A DNA stretch of 64,000 bases from Morella rubra (lineage: Eukaryota > Streptophyta > Magnoliopsida > Fagales > Myricaceae): contig CM025855.1 of assembly GCA_003952965.2 (NCBI GenBank), forward strand, positions 3,815,257 to 3,879,256, in the 5' to 3' direction. Below are positions 51,623 to 62,682 of this stretch, piece by piece; the stretch's first letter is position 1; each line of letters begins with the position of its first letter. Below the pieces are notes generated by a model that made no database searches, was not told where the DNA came from, and was given only the letters and a program-made list of their open reading frames with translations. A program made the translations under genes and the position numbers.

Positions 51623-52556
51623 GTATTCACATTAGGACCTTGATATGTTTAGGTTGGGTTTGAGTTAATGTTACTTTAAACTAGGCAATTAGTCACCAAA
51701 AAGGAAACCCAAATAAAGACTCACGAAAGCATGGGGAGTATTAGGTAAGAAGTGAGCATACATCATAAGTGGGTTGGTCCGGGGGAGGCTCAAAGGAGTA
51801 GAACAAGCCAGAGCATCCCTTCAAGGCCTCCATTATGCTGTGGTAGTCCAGATGGTCTGAATGGAAGACCCTCAATTTTTTATTATCATAAGGTAGTCCT
51901 CCAAAAGATTGCAATTCACCTGAATACCCCAAAACAGACACATAAAACAATTAAGCAGATAAGATAAAAGATCACAGACATGCTTATACTTATAATATAG
52001 TCATAAAATATTTTCCCAACCAATAAAAATTTATATTTTGAGGAGATGCATGAACGTACGGTTAGAGATTTCTGAGAAATTGATATATTATATTGTGAGA
52101 CGTATGCAAAATGATATCTAATCTAAAAGCCAGATCCTATGAATTTGAATATAATCATATCTTAAATCAATCATTTATTCGCATAAACACTATGATCTGC
52201 AGATATTGGCCTGCCAATAATAACTAGAGTAATTATTAATACATCATCAGCAACATATAGTGTTTTCAGTAGGAAAAGAAAAGAAAAAATTGAAAATTAA
52301 GAGGAAACCAGTTCAACCAGACAAGACTGTGCTGCCCCAAAGAGGTAGAGAGACCAAGATTGGAATTTCAAGAAGCAAATAGCAAAAATCAAACAAGAAA
52401 AAGCGAACCACGGTTTTGGACTGCAGCGTGGACAGTGTAGCCTCTGTTCAAGAGGCGCTGCACGAGGGCGGAGCCCAGGCGGCCAGAGGCTTCCATGACA
52501 CAAACTGTGTTCGAGTTCGAGTTCTGGTTCTGATTGATTAAGGAAGCTGGAGCCAT
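49171..52556 (-). CDS. cinnamoyl-CoA reductase-like SDR (At4g30470/SNL6-like)
   Basis: This is an extended short-chain dehydrogenase/reductase of the CCR-like branch. Exons in coding order: 52556-52409, 51919-51762, 50777-50586, 50230-49893, 49246-49171, joining to 303 residues. The cofactor strand is TVCVMEASGRLGSALVQRLL, with ASGRLG (residues 23-28) in place of the usual GxxGxxG. The active-site Ser strand is KVVFTSSATAVIWRD (S133/S134). The position of the catalytic YxxxK reads H169-ALS-K173 (LWHALSKTLAEKTAWALAMD), and the CCR signature NWYCY is absent. The same His occurs in the Arabidopsis relative as I remember it, so this is a family trait rather than damage. True cinnamoyl-CoA reduction is therefore doubtful and the substrate is unknown. 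Start chosen at MAPASLINQNQ because upstream codons have no family support. Intron 2 (50778-51761) holds a TA/GT microsatellite. Confidence 0.9.
51574..51620. repeat. (TA)n(GT)n microsatellite
   Basis: A TA run passes into about 16 GT dinucleotides within intron 2 of the CCR-like gene. Confidence 0.95.
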
Positions 52557-52653
52557 GGGAGATGGGGCTTTGGTTAGACAGATCAAGGAGGGGCCGATCG
52601 ATAAGAGATGATCCGATGCTATGAATGAGAAAGCTAAAAGAGGTGGTATTCGC

Positions 52654-52660
52654 ATTTATA
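52654..52660 (-). promoter_or_regulatory. candidate TATA box of the CCR-like gene
   Basis: On the minus strand TATAAAT (context CTCTTATAAATGCG) lies about 100 bp before the chosen start codon, a normal plant spacing. Confidence 0.45.
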
Positions 52661-52858
52661 AGAGAAAGGAAAAAGGTAGGGCCGTAGGGAGCTGGGAGAG
52701 CATTGAAAGAGTGTGGTTAGCAGCTGGTTGGGAAGGTGGTAGTTAAAAGAAAGGCCAGATTGGGAAGAAAGAAAGGTCAGGAGGATTGCTAGGATTAGAT
52801 TGCTAGGATTAGATACATATAGTGAAAGAAAGCAATTTGATGGGAACACGTGCATGGC

Positions 52859-52882
52859 TCTCTCTCTCTCTCTCTCTCTCTC
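52859..52882. repeat. (CT)n microsatellite in the CCR-like promoter
   Basis: About twelve CT (GA on the gene's strand) dinucleotides lie about 300 bp before the CCR-like start codon. GA/CT runs are common in plant core promoters. Confidence 0.9.
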
Positions 52883-52968
52883 GTGGTTCATCCGTGATCA
52901 TATAAGATCGGGATCTTCTGTTCGCTCGTGGTTCATCCATGATCATATAAGATCAGGATCTTATGTAA
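52880..52968. repeat. 45-bp tandem duplication
   Basis: CTCGTGGTTCATCC-TGATCAT followed by ATAAGATC-GGATCTT occurs at 52880-52924 and 52925-52968 with few differences. Each copy contains GATC-rich palindromic segments. Confidence 0.95.
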
Positions 52969-52997
52969 TTTTTTATCTGAATTATATGGTGTAATTT

Positions 52998-53358
52998 AAA
53001 GAGAAATAGACACAAAAGATAAACTTTACTCTGTTTAATATTGTCCATATAAAATTTTGAGCAATATGAGTCTTATAATAGAAACTACCTTTGATGTCTG
53101 TCTTCCTCTGAATCGCATGGAAAGAGATAGACACAAGAAGTGAACCTTACACTGTTTAATATTATTTATATAAAATTTCAAGCAATATGAGTCATATAAT
53201 AGAAACTACATTTTATGTTTATCTTTTTTAGAATCGTATATAGAAGAATAGACACAATAAATAAATCTCACACTATTTAATTTTACTTATATAAAATTTC
53301 AAATAATATAAACCTTATAATAAAAATTATTTTTATGTCCGTCTCTTTTTAAATTACA
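52998..53358. repeat. three tandem copies of a ~121-bp unit
   Basis: Copies begin near 52998, 53121 and 53242. Each contains AGACACAA, CTGTTTAAT-TT, TATATAAAATTT-A-CAATAT, CTTATAATAGAAA and ATGTC-GTCTCT in the same order. Divergence rises in the third copy. No coding content is seen. Confidence 0.92.
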
Positions 53359-53724
53359 GCGCAGGATAAAAAATGGTAAGAGGTCCTCATTCAATCATAT
53401 CATGAGATAGATGCTAGCCAGTAGCTAGACCAGTTGACGAAGAAATTGAATTAAATAGAAAAGGACAACAATAAGGTGGAAGGTCAACCTTCTGGGCCTT
53501 ACTGACAGCTTTGTTTGGAAGCAGCGTAGTGATTTGGCGTGGGGACTATTTTCATATTTATTATGTACACGTCCTTTGTACACTACTTTTCAATTGGGTA
53601 GTTGGGCAGGACACAAACGCTAAAGGGATCGAAGTTATTGTTGACGTTATACACTCAAGTTCGCAATTTTTTTAGCATATACTTTTATTTTTTAACAAGC
53701 ATGCGATCTGGCAGCAAAGAGAGC

Positions 53725-54979
53725 CAGAAGTGGAACTAAGATTAAAATTTAAGGGTGGTAAACCTTAAAGTTGAAATGATAAAAAAAAAATATTTTCTTT
53801 TATAATGTAAAAAATTATCATAGAGTTATAATGTCGAAAATTAAAGACTAAAAATATTAAAAATATTATAATACATGTATGGTACTATGTACGTAGACTG
53901 AGAGGTGACAATTGAATCCTACGATTTTACATCTTCTGAAAATATTGCAAAATGGCTTCGTTCTCAACAGTTTTAAAAACTTCTCGCTAGATGTACACTA
54001 CTTTGCAATCATTCATCCAGTCGTCTCTCATTCTATTACGCAAATCACTCGTGATGATTTTCATTGTAGAAAATACTTTTTTAACGGTTGCAGTCGCAAC
54101 TGGTAAGACCAATGCCAACTCAATAAGTCGATAAACTAATGGAAATAGAGTATTCTTTTTTGTCTCAACCATCTTAATAACAAGATCTCCAATATCTTGA
54201 ATGTAATTCTATTGTCTCTTTCTCTCCTCTATGATCTGTAGTCTCTAATACATAAAACAACGGTACACACCCACAATTTTACAAATTAAACATATAAAAC
54301 AACATTAATCAATATTAATCACTCACAAATTAAACACATTTTCACAAAATTCACAAATTAAATAGCATTAATCAATAATTACTCACAAATTTAACACATA
54401 AAACACACCCACGCACAATAATTTCACAAAATTCGCAAATCACAATTTCACAAAATCCCCAATTCCCAAATCCTCACAATTTCATAAAATTGTTTACCTG
54501 TGAAAAAGAGAGAGAGAGAGAGAGTGAAGTGGTTGAGCAACCGACGACAGGAGGTTGGTGTTGATTGAGAGATAGTGAAAGACAGAGAGAAGTGAAAAGA
54601 TGACACTTGATAGAGGAGAGAAAGTGAAAAATTAGAAATGAGAAACTAGTATACCTGCTGCGGTGGTGGGGCAACTGGGCTGTGGGCAATGGCCAACAGG
54701 CGGAACTGTGAGAGAGAGGAAGAGAGATCGCGCAAAAGAGGGGCAAATTTTTTTAAAACAAGGTGAAACGCACCGTTTCATCCTGTTTTATTTTTATTTT
54801 TATTTTTTTAAGCAAAGGGTGAAACGACACATGTAAATGGCATTGGGCTAGTTGGCCTAGACCTAATAAGTGTTGGGCTCCAGCCAACTTACGAAAAAAA
54901 AAACACATGTAAAATTTTTTTTTTGGTAGAGCAATGAGCGTCGGGCGTCCTGATTCGCTAACCCCTGCTTCCGCCCCTG
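53725..54979 (-). mobile_element. degraded hAT element with transposase remnant
   Basis: The ends are CAGAAGTGGAAC at the left and, on the minus strand, CAGGGGCGGAAG at the right, an imperfect 12-bp inverted repeat of plant hAT type. Identical 8-bp copies of AAGAGAGC flank it (53717-53724 and 54980-54987). At 1255 bp it is far too short for a full transposase. A piece of the transposase C-terminus survives on the minus strand. The interior also has CACAAATTAAACACAT repeats (54270-54400) and a GA microsatellite near 54507. Confidence 0.85.
53927..54205 (-). pseudogene. hAT transposase C-terminal dimerisation region, remnant
   Basis: The minus strand reads QDIGDLVIKMVETKKN, PLVYRLIELALVLPVATATV, FSTMKIITSDLRNRM and WMNDCKVVYI, then a stop codon and, in the same frame, REVFKTVENEAILQYFQKM. 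This is the hAT dimerisation domain of plant TTF-type zinc-finger transposases. The first two-thirds of the protein is absent from the element. Confidence 0.88.
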
Positions 54980-55392
54980 AAGAGAGCTCTCATGAGTCTC
55001 GTCATGCCCCCAACTGAGATAAACGACAAGATATGACACTTGTAAAAGCACGAAATATGTTCCTCATGGGTTCCCTTAATGATTGAATATAAATGTGTGT
55101 ATGCTGTCAATGTTATTCATCAAATCTCTTCACGAGTTTCATGATCGATTCTAAGTTTTCAAGATATGTGTAGGTAGGAGCTCCTGTACATGTTGGGGGT
55201 TTTATGTGCGCTTTCCATGTTTTAAAATTTGCTTTGATCGGAGTACGAGATTGATGTACAGGTAATTACTTCCTCACCTTAAAACAAAAGAATATTTAAT
55301 ATATGGACTCTTAATAATTAGATTTTAGGGACAAATGTAAACTATGTATGTGTGTTTTATGTCATTTTAGAATCGAGACTTAGTGTTTTGAA

Positions 55393-55970
55393 AGTTTTGA
55401 TTTTAAGATTTGTGGTCCATCTGGCTATGAATTTTAAAGCCTCTCTCAATGTATCCTATATTTTGAGATGGAAAATTCACCATCAAAACTTTTGAAGTTT
55501 GGGTAAGTTTTGATTTTAAAACTTGTGATCCATCCGTCTATGAATTTTAAGGCCTCACTCAATGTATCCTATATTTTTAAATGGAAAATTCTAGCTTTGG
55601 GTCTCGATTCTAAAATGATCAAAACTTTTAAAGTTTGGGTCTCCATTCTAAAATGACACAATGCTCATGTATGTCGTTTATATCCAGCTGTCCTTAAATA
55701 TTCTAACTATGAATTTTTCATCTCAAAATATAAGGTACATTGAGTGAGGCTTTAAAATTCATAGACGGATGAACCACAAGTCTTAAAATTAACACTTTTA
55801 AAGTATAGATCTCAATTCTAAAATGACATAAAGTTCATGTATGTCGTTTATATTCAGCTATCCTTAAATATTCTAACTATGAATTTTTCATATCAAAATA
55901 TAGGATACGTTGAGTGAGGCCTTAAAATTCATAGATGGATGGACCATAAGTCTTAAAATCAAAACTTTTA
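55393..55970. repeat. inverted plus tandem repeat array
   Basis: Two direct copies of an ~86-bp unit (55393-55478 and 55506-55591) are followed by two copies in the opposite orientation (55711-55800 and 55881-55970). The inverted pair sits in a 170-bp tandem unit whose shared lead is TCATGTATGTCGTTTATAT. Flanks at about 55345-55390 and 55970-56030 also pair (TCATTTTAGAATCGAGA against its complement), so the whole block from about 55340 to 56030 could fold back on itself. Confidence 0.88.
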
Positions 55971-56487
55971 AAGTATGAATCTCGATTCTAAAATAACATA
56001 AAGCTCATGTATATTATTTATATTTTTTCCTAGATTTTAAAACAGTACACATTTTAAAATTAGTTACATATGTGAAGGTTCGTACCAACATTGTAAATAT
56101 GTTGTAAGTCAAATGTGTAACAGAAAATATCAGCATACTTCTTTCTCATAAGCGAAACTTATGAGGGGGGAAAAAGAAAACTGTAAGAAAACACTACCCC
56201 CGTGATCTGATTTTGAACCAAGTAAAAAAAAAAAACTAATAATCTGCGACCCAGCCCATGTGGATGGCACCCTCAACATTCAGTAATGAGAGGCCCAAAA
56301 GAAAATTTGAGGCGGCCCAGACCCGGCCCACCTGCGACCATCCTGCACGACCCCAGTGGCTCCATTTTCTTTCTCGCTCACTCTCGTTCTTTCCGACCGA
56401 TTGCCACATTTGTTCAGCTAGTGGGTGCGGGTGTGTTCAATTTGCATTGTCCGCATCACTAATCGTTACCAAAGAGAGAGGAAGATC

Positions 56488-59400
56488 ATGAGGAACGTAG
56501 TCCTAAAACGATTCCTCCAAAGCTCTAGCTCATTCACTCGATCCTCCTCCAGCTCCTCAAGATCGAGTTATTTCTTGCTCTCCTCCCGATGTGTCAGTCT
56601 CTGTCTCTTCTCTCTCTTTCTATGTTGAATATGCGTGTTGAGGATTATGTGAGCTTGTTCTACTTCATTTGGTGCTGGAAATGTTCTTTTACTTATTTCG
56701 CTCTTTCAAAAATTTTGGTTTTGGTTCAAGGTCTTATGTGAGGAGTCGAAATTGTGCATGTTTGATAACTTGTTTAGATTATCATCTGTGGTTTTAGATT
56801 CGTTGGTTGAGATGATTGAGTGAGATTTTTGGGAATATGGTTTCGGTGTACTGTAATGTGGCCCGGAATTGAGATGATCATTGTTTGGTTAGAAACTTAA
56901 GAGTAATGCGAGCAGGTTCTGAACGGGGTAGAGAACTTTTTCTTGCTCCAGGATGGTAAAGTGTATTTTCTGATAACATCAGCATAGAGTAGAAAAACGA
57001 GGGGTTCAATGGTTTTTAGTATTCAATACGAGTAACCAAGGGGGACTCTATAGCCAGTCACTGGAGAGGTTAAAGGGTGTCTTGGAGTCAGATTCTGGAG
57101 AAGTAGGTCGTGAATGAGAATTCGCAAAGGAAGTTTCTATCCATGGTATCGGAATGGGTTAGTTTTTAAAGCACCATTTGGTTTGGGGGTTTCATTGAAT
57201 TTCCTGCCCTATATTGTTGGTGTGAGGAATAGATTTGAGGTGGGATGTTTAAGCAGAGGTTCGAAGAAATGCACTGGAATGCAATATTTGGAGAAGGCTG
57301 CAGCATCTGTAGTTGAAGCTGCCAGCATAGGAAAAAAAAAAGAAGTCTATTGCTGAAGCAATGTTTTCCCTTTCTGATTGAATTCTTTATTTTTTTTCTT
57401 ATCCCACTTGGTTATGTATTCCTTGGTGGATGATCTTTTTGAGGCTGTGGCTCTATGAGATTCAAATCTCATTCGCCTATAGGTCCATATTAGATACTTT
57501 GATATATCTTTACTGAGTTATTAATGAAGAAACACTGCGGCATTGGTCATCTTCAAAGATGAAAACTAACTCTGAATGGTTGAATGGCTAAATTCTCTGC
57601 TAGGACATCATAGTTGCCATGGGAACTTGCATATTTCTCGATCAACACCAGGAGTTTCTCTGGTTACATGTTCATCATCACCAAATACTTTGACTCAGTA
57701 TCAAGGATATACTATGATAGGATTGGAAAAGGTTGCAAATTTCATAAGTAATTTTTGTTTAGAACACAAAAAGGTGTTTCGATTATAATACCACACTCAA
57801 TCAACTATCTATTTTCAATCCTTCATTCAATTAGCGAGATTGTTAGGTTGTTGTCAATTATATTGTCTGCTGAATTATGTTCATGTTATGATGGTTTATC
57901 CTTCCATTACCTTAGGAGCCTTGAATCATTAGAAGTAGCCAATTTGGACATTTTAAGATTATACTTGTGGATATGTGTTTCTTGGGAATTGCTTCCATAA
58001 CATATAGTTGCACTGGAGATGTTGATTGCTGTCAATGATGATCTTATCCCATGCATTTTTCATTCGTTGTATCTATGAAGACAGGTAAGTAAAACTAGGC
58101 ACCATTTGAGAATGTCCTTATTATTCATTTTTGGGAGTATGCAGTTTCTTGACCAAACTAAAATAAAACCAGCACCATCTCACAATATGCTTATTATTGA
58201 ATTTTTGCAGTATGCAGTCTCGGCCCCACCTGCTTATGAGGAAGCTGAAACTGTAGTGTTTCCAAGGTGATCCTTTGCTTGATGACCATAAGAATGCCAT
58301 TCATTTTCTAATTGGCTCTGAGTTTTAGTTTTGCTGTAGACTAGTGGGATATATGCCTTGCACATGCGTTCAACCATGTGTGTGTGCCTACATTTGTGAA
58401 TTTTGGTTTTGTGTACTTCTTAAATTATGCTGTGTTGGGATCTTTATTTTGGACTTATATCAATTTCCAGGGTGAAGTGTGGAATGGGTAAGGCTGATAG
58501 ACCAACAACGACTTTAATTATATAGGAATCTCCTTCTTGATGGCTCAGAAAAAAAGGCACCCCTAGTTGTTATACAGACCATCACTAACGCATCTGTTCT
58601 TAAATGCTACCTAACATAATGGCACTTGTACCTCATCATCAGCTGGTTGATAGACCATCTATGACTGTATTTTCTGTTTCAAACTACTTTTTGATGGACC
58701 CAGGGAAAAAAATAAGAAAAAGGGACATGCTAGTTGACTGGCATACCCAATATCATGTTCATTGAATCCTCATTTTTTCCTTTGTGATGAGCTTTGACAA
58801 GCCTCAATCTACCTAAGATGACTTGTCACCATAGAAGATAAAGTGTTGGTAACAAGTTTGAATGTTCGGTGGCTTGACCACAGTCCCTAATGTGTTACTA
58901 ATGCCATGGGTTCTAACATTCGTGAGCAACTATTTTTGTTGGTTGAGCAGTGGAACTTTAGAGGTTTGGCTGCAAAACCTCCTTCTCGTATTGGGTATGT
59001 AAGGCAATGTGCAATTGTTAGTGTTGGTCTCTTCGAAGAAGCGTTGAGAATACCTTTTATTGTATCCACCAATAATTTAAAAACCTTAGGACCGCATATA
59101 TGTAGATTTAAGGGGGCGAATTTGTGATGTAAACACTGTTAGCAATTTTTTTAAGTGATGGCAATTGCATTCTTTTATTTATTCCTTAAGCCTTCTTTAA
59201 TGCAGGGAGGGCCCTGGATTTTCGTATGGTCTCAACTGGGCTCTGGCTGCAAAAGGTGTACTTGTGAAGGACAAAGCTTTTCGAAACTTGGAGTCTTCTG
59301 AACTACAACAAAGGGGTGCAACTGTTGCAGGTAGACTTGCGCATTCTGATCTCAAATATTATTTCTTTCATTCCCCCTTGTTGGCTACTCTGATTTTCCA

Positions 59401-62191
59401 CATCTCTCCCTCTTAGAGTCCTTGTCAGGACTTCCAGTTCATGTCAGAGGAAGTGTCACTGGTGGAACTTCAGAACTTTCGAAGGCACAGTTTGGAAAAC
59501 TTTTGAAACAGGTTTATCTTTTGGCTTGATCCTCGCTGTTTTTTTGTTTGCTCTCATTATGATGAAGGTGATGTTGTTTTCTTTGATTCTTAGAATGTGA
59601 AATACAACAGCATATTATGCAATTTTTTTTTAAGGTGTGAACAAAACTTTGAGGAATATCAAGTGCTTATATCAATCTGTCAGAATGAGAAAATTAGTTT
59701 ATAGCTTTACTTGATGGGGCATGATCCTTTTTTTTTTTTTCTAGATCTATCACTTGCAACCTTCAAAGAACATCTCTGGGTTAAGCGTTTATCGTGATGT
59801 TGCCAAAAGAAAATGGCAGTCGGAAAGTCTCTCCCGCTGAGAAGGAGAAGGTTATCAAGGGTTGATTGTTCTCCCAAAAAAAAAAAAAAAAAGAAAAGAG
59901 GAGGAAGAAAAAGAAGTCTTTATTTTATCAGTTTTTCATAGCACTTGAAAACTGCGTCATAATTATTAAAACACTGTGAAGGTCAAGTGTTTTGTTGGAA
60001 GTCTCTGTTTTTCACTTTCTTATCCCATAAGGCTCTGGTGATTGGCCTAGAAATCTCCCTATTTGTTTTGCTGTTTGGAAGAGAGAGATTTATGGCACTT
60101 TCTTGTTTTAAGTTTTTTCAATCTAGCACCATTCCATCTATCCTGGATGATACAACTCTTGGTCGACCATGTGTAGCAAACCTGTATTTTTCTTGTAATC
60201 CATGCTACTTAATAGAAAAGTGCTCTATCTTTATTTTGTTTATCTTATAGTCCTTGGTTTTATCAGGTTACAAATCATTTATCATCCATATCAAATATTT
60301 TTGTTCATGACGGGGCTATTGGGTCTTCATCAAATTGCGATGCAAAAGTTCGTGTAATAAGTGATAGTCCTGCTGCTGTGTTATCACTTTCAAATGTTCT
60401 TTGGAAGACTCCAACACGTGCAGTTTCACATGATTCAAGTCCTTTGACTGTCTATGTTGCAACATCCATTAGGTAATTACTGCCAATTTTCATTTTTGTT
60501 TTATAATTGAATACAAACTCTTAAGTGCTGGGATGTATTAGCCTCAATAGTATCAGGGTTTCTAATGCAATTTGTCTAATCTTGCTTGGCGAGTGCTTGC
60601 CTTGGCTAATTTTGCAACTGTGCTGGTCATCAATTCAATCAATGCAGCTAAATTATTTGTTGAAGGAATATCTATAATCTGTGCGAGGTTGTAAGGCTAA
60701 TAACTTAATAGTTGTATTGGAATGTAAAATGAAAAAAAAAAAAAAAAAAACTTGGATATTTACGATCTTCTGTATTGCCACTAGAGAAATTTTTTACCAG
60801 CTAGACATTTCAAACGAGCATTGATTTCTCTTAGAGTAATTCTTTTTTGCTCTCTCTTTCTGTTTCTCATGAAGGATGTTCTGATCACTTCTCTGGTATG
60901 TGGTCAATAGATGTTGTCAGAGCTTGTGAATTTGAACCTGAAATATGATCCTTGTTCCATTTTTAAACAAGGCTAGCTTGAAGAAATTGACAACTGTAAC
61001 AAAGAAATTTAATCCCCAGCGCTTTCAGAGGCCAAAAATTGTAGTTTGACTTTTTGCTTACTGGATTGTTCAGAACATATTTTGATTGATTAATTTACTA
61101 ATAAGAATGTGTCAGACCTGGCTTAGTTTCTGAAACCCTTTCCCTATTTAAGTTTGAATCTACTTCTGCACTTAAAAATCTTTTATTTCCCTCCAATATG
61201 GAGCTAAGAATAAGAACTTCCTGCAGCTGCTTACTTTGATGGACCACATACTGATTAAATTCTACTGCAAGATCATAAAAGAAAAAAGTTGTAATGCAGC
61301 AACATATTTGTAATTTGCACCAAAACATTTCCTACATGTTGCTTTTGTTTGCTGAGAGATTTTGCAACAAGTGTCAGAAGATGCCTTTGAAATCCTTTCA
61401 AGTGTCTATTTTGTGTGGTTTTGAGAACTTGTAGGTTATGCAGTGGAAAAGTGTGTGGAAGGTATTCTCTTCTTGCTAAATCTTCTTTAGAATACCACTA
61501 GGGCATGGTGGTTGTAGAAACTGGTGTGGCATTCGTTGATCTGTTAGGTTTTATGAATCTCTTAGTAATTTTTAGAAGCATCTACCAAAGTATGTTAGTC
61601 TGATTTTGGTTTCAGCCATTGAGCTTCTTTAGTGGATTTCTTCAAGGTAATCTGTCATTGACTTATCAAACACACCTACCTAATTTTGTTATTCCAACTT
61701 TGATTTCTGACCATGCAGTCCAGGGGTGGCAGAGACTGTTGGTTTGGGATCTCAAGGAAATAAAGGATTCATAGCTGCTGATATTGAGCGGTCATCCCTT
61801 ATTTTATGTGGTAAAGCGTTCTTGGATGCAAATAGTATTAAAGAAGCACTTTCTGCCTTGTCTGGGCTTATCATATGTTCACGGGGAGGTCTTCCTCTAT
61901 CTGCAAGGTAATGCTTTCCAATCTTTACATAATTCCATAATTCCAATTTGTATGCGATCTTCTATTTACAAATGGAGTTAACAAATTCAGGCTTCTAGAG
62001 TATGGTGATTCTGTGCTGCTTTTATTTGCACCCGATGAAGCCATTCAGAGCTGCAGCGATTCCTTCGTATCTGCAGATGCAGGTGTAATTCTTTCCGCAG
62101 AAGGTGTTGCACCATATTTTCAAAGTCCGAAATCTGGTGGCTCGAATTTATTCAAATTGCCAGCCGCTGTTGTCCTTGCATCGTCTGATAG
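56488..62191 (+). CDS. mitochondrial PEPCK (ATP)-like protein, 5' part
   Basis: Coding exons: 56488 to about 56592 (donor uncertain), 58211-58266, 59206-59330, 59417-59511, 60267-60472, 61719-61907, 61991-62191. From exon 2 onward every phase fits. The first exon (MRNVVLKRFLQSSSSFTRSS) is Ser/Arg-rich, as in mitochondrial presequences. Later blocks are LNWALAAKGVLVKDKAFRNL, GLPVHVRGSVTGGTSELSKA, ISNIFVHDGAIGSSSN, CDAKVRVISDSPAAV, VGLGSQGNKGFIAADIERS and LFKLPAAVVLASSD. They follow the order of ATP-type phosphoenolpyruvate carboxykinase (SGAKTGRSP, KVFVND, KVRIVSARA, NVILLACDA), but the ATP-binding P-loop GLSGTGKT is not seen. I infer a non-catalytic plant relative of unknown role. The last ~100 or more residues expected after ASSD are not found. 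ARP8 exons follow instead. Confidence 0.6.
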
Positions 62192-62682
62192 GTAACACAA
62201 CCATGCAAAGGCTGTTTAATCCTTTTACTCAGTGAGTAAATATATAAAATTTCACACTACCTTTACATATGCATGTTGCAAGAAGCATTTGGACACAAAT
62301 GCCACAGTGAATTCCAGGACATGTTTTACATAGACTGTGGCGAGCTGGTGGGTTAGCTTGGACCAGTAACTATCTTGGTCATTCAAGTGAGAATCATAAT
62401 TTGTGAGAGATGGTCACTCTAGTGAAAAGTTTCATGTTCAACTTGATTTGGCCAGTAGTTGTCACTTCTACAAACAAGAATTGGCGATTAACGTATCTGG
62501 TAAAGTGTCATTACTTTCTCTTTAGCCTTTTTTACAACCTTCTTTCATTCGTTTATTGTATAATCCTGAAACTTTACAAATTCCGGAACGATGAATTTTT
62601 GCATTACTTATAGGATTTTCTGGCCGTCCTTCAGTGCTTCTTTCTCTAAATTGGTTTCCTTTTGCTACATCTGTATGTGCAG

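Noticed and set aside
52998-53358. CRISPR-like regular repeats
   Set aside because: The 121-bp units are contiguous with no unique spacers, and the context is plant nuclear DNA. This is an ordinary tandem array.
57314-57328. 15 bases identical to the start of plant miR167 (TGAAGCTGCCAGCAT)
   Set aside because: The match stops after 15 bases and I see no complementary GCTGGCAGC arm nearby to form a precursor hairpin. It lies in the PEPCK-like intron 1 and is probably chance.
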